Shown: in pieces, positions 56,891-64,000 of the stretch
How positions within the stretch are numbered: the first letter of the stretch is position 1
How the letters are laid out: each line of letters opens with the position of its first letter
NCBI GenBank assembly: GCA_019916065.1
Contig: CM034240.1
Span: forward strand, 19,267,894 to 19,331,893
Source: Vitellaria paradoxa
Taxonomy: Eukaryota; Streptophyta; Magnoliopsida; Ericales; Sapotaceae
DNA: 64,000 bases
Direction of reading: 5' to 3'
Translations under genes and position numbers: made by a program
Notes under the pieces: generated by a model
Seen by the model: the letters and a program-made list of their open reading frames with translations, nothing else
Database searches by the model: none
What the model was told of the DNA's origin: nothing

Positions 56891-56925
56891 ACGCGCGCGC
56901 GCGCGTGTGTGTGTGTGTGTGTGTG
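56891..56925. repeat. (CG)7(TG)n alternating tract, Z-DNA prone
   Basis: A 35-bp run of strictly alternating purine and pyrimidine, ACGCGCGCGC then GTGTGT. Located in the right part of the hAT element. Confidence 0.9.
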
Positions 56926-57185
56926 AGTGTTACTTGTCCGTGACAGAACGGCACGAGATAGAGGGCTGCGAAGGAGAAGGCTGAGAAGCAAAACGATATG
57001 AGATTCCAAAAAATTTCAGATTTGAACGATGAGAGGAATTAGGGATTGAAGGCTTTTTTAAACAGGTATTGGGTCGAGTATGGGTATTGGGTCGGGTCAG
57101 AGCAAAATTTTTATCTGCTCTCTCAAAAGTCAGTGGCAATGGCCGCTACCACTCGGCCAGTTGTGCCACTGCCCCTGTCTATATA

Positions 57186-57644
57186 TATATGTAAATATAT
57201 GTTGGTTTATTTTCTGTATTAGAGTTTAAAAAAAAATAAGAAGAAATTGTCAGCCGTCAAGGGCATATAAGAATTTTGAGTTTGCCTGAGTTAATATAAA
57301 AAGAAACAGTAGGAAGCAAAGTCACAAAAAATTTAAAACAAAATAGAATGAATTAAGTTATAAAAATTTAGACTGGACTACAAAAATTTATATCGAAAAT
57401 AAGCCCAAACCTGCATTCGCCCATGCCAGCTATTAACTTGTGTTAGGATTATAACCTTTGTACTCTTCATTTTTTATTAGTGAAATTTTCTCTGCTATTC
57501 TTCACCCATGAATATAGATCTTTTAGTCAACCCAAGCCCGGACAAAGGAAGAGGGTTGTACGTTAAGTAACCAACAAACAGCATAATTTTCAGTCGGATT
57601 TTTTTCATGGATTTGACACCTAAACCCTTCTGTCTCTATGTTTA
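57186..57644. other. Short intergenic stretch between the hAT element and an RTE LINE
   Basis: No gene. It is AT-rich next to the hAT target duplication and more mixed from about 57400. Confidence 0.4.
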
Positions 57645-58415
57645 ATGTAACGAGAAACATTAGAGATAAAAGGGCTTAGGCTAAGTCGATGCAAAACGAA
57701 ATATATGGAATGCAAGTTTAGTCAAAGTAAAGTAACTGGTAGCATAGAAATAAGTTTAGGCACACAAAAAATTGTAGAGAAAGAAAACTTTATGTACCTT
57801 GGATCTATGGTGTAACAAGATAGAGGGATTGATACTGATGTAAGTCATAAGATTCAGGTCGGGTGGACCAAATAAAAGAGTGTTTTGGGGGTCTTGTGCG
57901 AACGAAAGTTCTCATCAAGGTGAAAGGAAAGTATTATAAAGTGACGGTAAAATCAGCATTGTTATATGGATCAGAGTGTTGAGCAGTAAAGTATAATCAT
58001 GTTCAGAATATAGCAGTTGCAGAAATGAGAATGTTAAGATGGATGTACGAGATTACAAGCAGAGATAGGATTAGGAACGAGGAGATTAGGGACAAAGTGG
58101 AAATATCACTAATTGAAGATAAAATGAGAGAAATCGATTAAGATGGTTCGATCATGTTAGAAGGCGTCCAATGGAGGCACCTGTTAGAAGGTGTGAAAGC
58201 ATGAAAATTGCCAAGAGTAGGAGAAGAATAGGAAGAACCAAGAGAAGTTAGAAAGAAACTATTAAACATAACCTTATCTACCTGGATCTAACGGATGACA
58301 TGACCCTAAACAGATTTGATTGGTATCGTCAAATCCATATAACCGACCCCACCTGGTGGAAAAGACTTGGCTTAGTTTGGTTTGGTTTGATTTAGTTTGG
58401 TTTATTTTTTGTTTC
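57645..58415 (+). mobile_element. RTE-clade LINE, 3' portion
   Basis: Translations give KGLRLSRCKTKYMECKFSQS (about 57672), ENFMYLGSMV (about 57782), SALLYGSECWAVK (about 57953), VAEMRMLRWMYEITSRDRIR (about 58016), then RWFDHVRRRPMEAPVRRCE (about 58141) and TLNRFDWYRQ near the end. That is the region after the RT core in plant RTE ORF2. The 3' end CCGACCCCACCTGGTGG (58345) is followed by TTTGG repeats. In-frame stops and frame changes mean it is dead. The insertion is 5'-truncated; its target duplication was not found. Confidence 0.88.
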
Positions 58416-61400
58416 CAACTATAAACATTAGTTTGAGCCATTCAATTTTTTCCCCCAATACCGAAAAGTAGAGTGGTTATCCCCTCTTTTTGTATTGCTG
58501 GAGCTTGGGTGGCCTGGCCATCTCTTGTTGGCTTCGAATTATTCCCCAGCCTCCATTATGAACTTTTCCTGGAAATGTTATTTTTCTAGAAAAAGGGAAT
58601 GGATTTTTTAAAAAGTAGGACAATGTTTGGACGTGGCAATAAATGTACGTAGCTCGTTTGTTTGATTGCGTAATTAGATCAACCCAATCTTAGGTACTCC
58701 TAGTCAATGAGTAATTTGTTCGCACACCAGCCTTCAAACATCAATTTGAGACCAATGGCGATTGTAAAAGAGATGGAATTGAATTTGGCATTTCTCTTCA
58801 TTTCTGGATATCATTATTGCCACGTTATATCTTTTTCTGATTTCTGAACCTGTTGAGAGTTTGTCACGTTACATCTTTTTGAGTGCAAAAAACGGTTATA
58901 TTACGTTAAGGCAATGTTTATTAGAGAGATTTGAGGGATTGGATAAGTAGTTTGATATTCTTGACCAAGTTGACTTTAATTGTATGATTTTGCAATATTA
59001 GAACTTCGGACTGAACTTCATATTTTTCGAAATGAGGGATATGTAATACAATGCAGTGGTGGTATTAATTATACCCCACCTCCGGATTCGCTTATCTCAA
59101 AACTAAAAGTTCAAAATTTATTTCATATCACGTGACATCTTTTACGTCACTTTATATTTAGCCAACAAAACACCAAAAAAATAATTTCAAATAAAAAATT
59201 AATCTCATGCTACATTCAATCATATATATTATCTCATGATATTACTTATATCCTATCATCTAATTTCTTCAATCAAACATAGCCTGAGTACTTTTATATT
59301 TTATCATCATTTTCATTTCATAATCTGTATTTTAATGATACATTAAATATATAGATTTGTGAAAGAAGAAAAGGTGAAGAATAATGAACTAAAGTGAAAT
59401 GAAGGGAAATTTTCAAATTTATTTAATTTTTTTATTTGATGAGTCAAAAAATGAGCAGAAAATTAATGAACGGTTATCTTAAAAATTTAATTCTTACTTG
59501 TTAAAGAATAAAAAAATAATAATACAAACTAATAATTTTATTTATCTTCTATTTTTCTTTTCGCTTAGCAAATTCATGTTCCAAAATATAACCTAAATCA
59601 TTTTATTTTGTTCTCTATACATTTAATTGCCCCACTTTACCCATTTTTCACCTAAATGTGATTGTGACACCATTGTAATTATCTAGAAAAAAATGTGGCA
59701 AGCTACTTATCGACTATCTTAATATCAATTGAGATTTATTGGCCTCACATGAATAAATTAAGCAACTTCAACTAAGATTGTGCAATAAAGGCATAAAATT
59801 AGAAGAAAAATCAAAAGAAAATAGAAAAATAAAAATCCATGAGAACTTCGCTAGCTACTTAATTATTTGCTAATTTTTTATATTTAACTTACACCTCTTC
59901 TGGTTAATACCCACCACCATAATTTGATCTATTATTTATATTATATATATATATATATATATAGCTGCAAGAGACCAAAATAACTATGATTAATTAGGTC
60001 ATCTTGATCACGATTGATAACTTACTCACCACAAAAATTGGCCCACGTGATTAGAGCATCGCAGATTAGGGTACTTGTAAATGCACGTATTTTGTTTAAT
60101 TAATGGAAGGTATCCTACTTGCTAATAATTTATTTATATAAAGTATATTTGACTTAATAGAGATTATGTGATATTGGATTAGTTGAATGATGCTTTGGTG
60201 CCTTTAGTTTTTTCTGCACTCTGCAATGCAGTTGAGGGACGTAATCTTATCTTTTTCAATAATAAAACAAAGAAATTAGAGGAGGTGCCATTTGAGGAGA
60301 GAGAAGATCTTAAGCTCTCTGTCGCCGCCATTGATGATGATGCAGCCATTTCCACCCTGTCACACATTACTTATGCCTACCATCTCTTATGCACCAGTGA
60401 GGGGGGAGGGGGCGGAGGTTTGGTATCAAACTGAGATAGAGATATCAAGCCGTATAGATTTGGAGGAGCCCTCAACTAGTCACAAGCTAAAAAGCATAGA
60501 TAGAGATACGGAATATGTATATAATATGGGTACGAATATAAATACAATAATTTTAAAAATATAAGAATAAGGACACAACAGAGATACAATTAAAAAATAT
60601 AAATTTTGTATATTTTTATTAGCTATATATGTAAATATAATATTCATAACAAAACTAATTTAATATATGAATCACAATAAAATATAAGTTATAAAATTTT
60701 ATAATTTTAAAAAATTTGACTATTCAAATCTAAATTTGTCTTAATAATACATTTGAAAAAAAATGATAAAATAAGATAGCATACCATATGACGTATCCGA
60801 CACGTATCTTAGAGTATCTGAAAAGTATGTGTGTTCGATATGTGTCGGATACTGATACAGTACTCATTTTGAAGTGTCTATACTTCATAGATCACAGGGA
60901 GATTGTGCCACCCCCACCTAGTCACATGGGATCGCCCCACCCACTTATCTATAATTAGAGTAGAAGCGTAAGAACTCAGAGCGTATTAGAAAAAATCGAG
61001 TTATGGCACACATTTTATTTTGTTGCTGTTAGAGGAGAGGCGTAGAAATTCAGAGCATACTAAAAAGAACCGTGTACCCAATAAGTAAACTGAAAAGATA
61101 TATGTTGCCCCTCATATACTTATTATTTGAGTCTAGAATCAAACTCGTGTATCTGTGGGGAGCATACCTACGAATGCTCCCCACAAAGACACTCGAGCTA
61201 ATCCCATGGTTTTTTTTTTTTTTTTTCATTTTAATTGTACAAACAGATTGTTTATTTTGTTATTTAAATTGAAAAATCAACTATTTACTTTTATATTACA
61301 AATTGCTTGTTTTTGTATTACAAATTCAATATGTTTTGTTATTGAATAGCTTGTGTTAGTGAGATGATATCTGAACATAGTTTATAGGTGATATTTGAAC

Positions 61401-61660
61401 AGAGTTTATACTTAACAGATACGGAAAGCACTTGTGGAAAGGATATGTGCCCACACACAATGCATTAAAATTGAAAGCACTTGTGATATTTGAAAGCACT
61501 TGTGATATTTGTCCACACACAACGCAACATGATGTTGTGTTTTACTTAAACCGAAAATACAAATAGTAGATTCTCAATTATTTTATTCCACGTACACTGG
61601 ACCAATTATTTTTGAAATTAACAGCAAAGAAAAAAAAAATCTCGGCAATTGTGAAAAATG
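58416..61660. other. AT-rich intergenic sequence, no recognised gene
   Basis: An open frame at 60189-60434 (start of the peptide MMLWCL in one frame, NDALVPLVFSALCNAVEG in another) matches no family and is not supported by splice sites or context. Small tandem duplications occur: GAAAGCACTTGTGATATTT twice near 61474-61511, and GAGAAGCGTA/GGCGTAGAA-like blocks at 60958-61060. (TA)n at 59942-59962. Confidence 0.35.
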
Positions 61661-61679
61661 AACAAAATTTGAAGGATAA

Positions 61680-62060
61680 TCACTCTTTATTTACTTGAGG
61701 TTTGGTCCACAAAATACATCATCCCTATATATTCATTTAAAATTTAATATATAATTCCCTCATAGTTTGAATTAAAAAATAAAATTACTAAAATTTATTA
61801 AATTTAACTAAATTTTTATCTGATGCATTAAAATTGGTTTTAAAAATATATTTTCGCAAAAAATGGATGTAGTAATTACATTTTATCTTCTTGAGATTTG
61901 GTGGAAATCACATGATCCTCTTTCAATTAAAAGATAACTCATAAATCCCTCGTAATTTGAGTTAAATTTAGTACAAACTTAATGATATCTACTAAATTTA
62001 AATGAGTTTCTATCTCACATCTCAAATTTGGTTGGAAGAAAAATTACCATGGATAGATAA
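61680..62060. repeat. Diverged tandem duplication, about 195-bp period
   Basis: CTTTATTTACTTGAGGTTTGG (61684) and TTTTATCTTCTTGAGATTTGG (about 61880) start two copies that also share ATAATTCCCTCATAGTTTGA/ATAAATCCCTCGTAATTTGA and TTTTTATCTGATGC/GTTTCTATCTCACA. Non-coding, transposon-like. Confidence 0.6.
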
Positions 62061-62289
62061 AATTATATGTTTACAAATTTTGACATTAAAAAGAAATATT
62101 ATTTCTTAAGAGACTTGATACAAAATTTATGGACAATTTGTCTCTATTTATTGGAAAATTATTTTTTACAAAATCTTATATTAATTTTCATGAAACAAAT
62201 ATAGGTAAATTTAACAGCATTTCCCAGTTTTGCATCTAAATCACAAAAAAAAGAAGGTTATTTATTAACTTTTAAATCAGAGGAGTATT

Positions 62290-62805
62290 ACAGTTGTTTG
62301 GGTGGAATGAACTAGAACAAAAATAAGAGGAAAAAAAAAGATTTAAAAATCTATCATTTCTTTGTGTGTTTTTAGGGGGAAAAAAAAAGAAATGGACAGA
62401 AATAAGAAGAAAAGTGAGTGTTAAAATTTAAAAAATTCCATCCTCCCAAAAGGGGGCTGAAATGGAGAAAAGAGAAGAGTGAATTAATGAAACTTTTAAA
62501 TGACATATTTGCCTATAAAAAAGAATTAAAAAAAAAAGAAAATTGCAGATATATCTTAGCACTAATTAAATTGGCAACCTTTCAACTATTTGAAGGATTT
62601 AATGATAAAATAACAATACACATATTTTTTTCCTTCCATTTCTTCTCAACTCACAAACAAAAAGAAAAAAAAAAAAAGTTATTATCCTTTCTTTTCAAAA
62701 CTTATAAACAAATGAAAAAAATATTTTCATTTCTCTTCTTTTTTCTTATCCTCTAACTTTTTTTTTCTTTTATTTTCTTTCCTAAACTCACGAGCGGAGC
62801 CCATG
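62290..62805 (+). mobile_element. Polypurine/polypyrimidine MITE copy, uninterrupted
   Basis: Begins GTTTGGGTGGAATG and ends CCTAAACTCACGAGCGG. The first half is purine-rich on the plus strand and the second half pyrimidine-rich, so the element folds back on itself. It is the least disturbed copy and serves as the reference for 14948-19828 and 40009-41707. Confidence 0.6.
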
Positions 62806-63056
62806 ATAATTTTTGTGAATCCAATTACATGACAGTATAGATGCACAAGTATGTGTTATGCTTTTCCATACTGCAAATAGGTCCCAAATAGATCTCATAT
62901 TAGGATGACAACTGCGATATCCTGAGTCACCCTAATCTCCAAAAACTATTGTAAGAGGTCAATAACTTCTCACACAGATTCTTTTGCAAGAAAATAAAAT
63001 TAAAAAAGAAGGAAGAAACAAATAAAGGAATTAGGAATTCTTTCCTTTTTCTATTG
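62806..63056. other. Spacer between two polypurine MITE copies
   Basis: No gene seen. Confidence 0.3.
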
Positions 63057-63515
63057 TTAGTATCCGTTTATGAGTTTACAAACTTCTTTCCTTTTTTTTT
63101 CTTTTCATTTCTCTCCTAGAAAAACTCATAAATAAGCTATTGGTTCTAAAATTCCTTCTTTTCTTTTTTTTTTTTCTTTTTTCCTTCCATTTCATTTCAT
63201 CCAAACAAATTGTAATAGAAAAGAGAAAAACAAAAAGAAATAATAATATTTTTTTCTATTTGTTTGTAAGTTTAGTAAAGAAGGGAAAACAAATTTCTTT
63301 CCCTTTGTTTGTGAATTAAGAAAAAACAAAAGGAAAAAATGTATATTGTGATTTTTATTGTTAAATTGTTTGAAGAGTTAAAGGGTTATCAATTTATTTT
63401 ATAGACAAATATATTATTTTAAAATTTCATTAATTTATTTTTTTTTTGTGTCTATTTTTCATTTTTGGAATGATGAAATTTTTAAAATTTTAACCTTTGC
63501 ATTTCTTTCCATTTG
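63057..63515 (-). mobile_element. Polypurine/polypyrimidine MITE copy or copies, inverted
   Basis: Opposite orientation to 62290-62805: CCGTTTATGAGTTTAC at the left, TTCCATTTGGCC at the right. A second start-like segment, TTTGTTTGTAAGTTTAG at about 63258, and an end-like CATTTCATCCAAACAAATTG at about 63190 suggest two copies in tandem. Confidence 0.5.
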
Positions 63516-64000
63516 GCCTATCTAATTACATTATCCAGTAGCTTGCTGATAGCTCGCGCGATCTCAAATCTCCTCCCATTTTCATTGCAAAGATTTGGGG
63601 GTGAGCAATTTGGATTTCTTGCATTTTGAGAAAAACAACAAATACATGCAAAATCACCCTTATATTTTGTGATTTTTTTTTTAACTTTTTTTGGTTGGTT
63701 TTGATGAATGGTGGAGATTTGACTATTCCATTGAGCCCGACATGGAAAACGACACTGCTTATCATGTCCAAGAAAGAGATGCCGCCATCCATGGAGGATG
63801 GTCCTGTCCTAGTCCTACGCTCCCAATGACACTGTTGTTTGTCTCCTCTTTTTATGGTGCCTGTCTTTGTTTCAGGAAATTATTTCATGCAACGGTGGTT
63901 TGTAACTTTAAATAACTTGCGCTATAGTTCAAACACGGATTCTGATCTGACGTTATATTTATACCCATTTCGAATAATTTTCCCCTTTTGTCCCACCGGT
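63516..64000. other. Window end, no gene supported
   Basis: Sequence is less AT-rich (63540-63850). Overlapping frames on both strands at 63526-63915 match no known family, so no CDS is called. It could be the edge of a gene that continues past the window. Confidence 0.3.

Larger units (their letters stand above)
52841..57177 (-). mobile_element. Complete hAT transposon, 4,337 bp, TSD TCTATATA
   Basis: The left end is CAGTGGCGGATCCAAG; the right end in reverse complement is CAGGGGCAGTGGCAC. The 8-bp target duplication TCTATATA is at 52833-52840 and 57178-57185. Short imperfect TIRs starting CAG and an 8-bp duplication are hAT features. The transposase gene (53014-55387) reads on the minus strand; 55388-57177 is non-coding, with (TA)n tracts and a CG/TG tract. 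The TIR is shared with the small element at 28052-28436. Confidence 0.93.

Noticed and set aside
56930..57139. 69-codon minus-strand frame near the right end of the hAT element
   Set aside because: Low-complexity Ser/Pro/Thr peptide at the terminal region, no homology recognised.
52841..57177. Domesticated (host-adopted) transposase gene
   Set aside because: The coding region has three stops and three frame changes, and the mobile ends and target duplication are still in place, so it is an ordinary dead transposon.
60183..60434. 83-codon frame with LEEVPFEEREDLKLSVAAID
   Set aside because: It looks protein-like in composition, but the start is not an ATG in a good context, both strands are open and no domain is known. 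It may be an exon of a lost gene.
63526..63915. Overlapping frames at the window end
   Set aside because: Open on both strands with no recognisable domain; cannot be judged without sequence beyond the window.

Overview
The window is nuclear DNA of a flowering plant, most likely a woody or other large-genome eudicot. It is AT-rich and spliced genes are few. It holds plant-specific gene families (DUF1639, a DUF1645/MAKR-like protein, a BRUTUS-type zinc ribbon) and many plant transposons: L1 and RTE LINEs, Ty1/copia and Ty3/gypsy-like LTR elements, hAT, Mutator-like and PIF/Harbinger-like elements, and a tRNA-derived SINE. A short degraded copy of plastid atpB also points to plant nuclear DNA. 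The species cannot be told from the sequence.

Layout. 1-3928: a decayed L1-clade LINE with the end of ORF1 and a broken ORF2. 3929-10293: intergenic sequence with a small non-autonomous LTR retroelement (8597-9831, target duplication ATGCC). 10294-10814: the last two exons of a BRUTUS/BTSL-type E3 ubiquitin ligase; no other part of that gene is visible. 11722-11879: a nuclear insert of plastid atpB. 11961-13399: a Mutator-like foldback element inside another inverted-repeat element. 14694-19941: a nested stack inside a PIF/Harbinger-like element with TSD TTA. 20981-22300: an intact gene of the DUF1639 family. 24076-26482: RTE LINE scraps, among them a 34-bp LINE tail with a perfect 21-bp target duplication, and a SINE with a 19-bp duplication. 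28052-28436: a small hAT derivative. 30565-39259: a second L1 LINE with an RNase H domain, split by a 5,050-bp copia element (33981-39030, TSD ATCTC). 40009-41707: a polypurine-rich element that received two further insertions. 48630-49349 (minus): an intact gene for a small Ser-rich protein of the DUF1645/MAKR-like type. 50590-51820: an old duplicated block. 52841-57177: a complete hAT element (TSD TCTATATA) with a dead transposase gene. 57645-58415: the 3' part of an RTE LINE. 58416-64000: AT-rich sequence with more polypurine MITE copies and no recognisable gene.

Only two genes look complete and functional (21118-22111 plus, 48630-49349 minus), and both carry a GA/CT microsatellite in or near the 5' leader. 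Everything else recognisable is a remnant or non-coding element. I found no operon-like or defence-like system and nothing that amounts to a new biological system. The real interest lies in the clean insertion histories, with target duplications and nesting, and in a few odd small structures: an 84-bp hairpin tandem repeat, a tRNA-like unit followed by TTTT, and a 13-bp slippage duplication in a reverse transcriptase gene.
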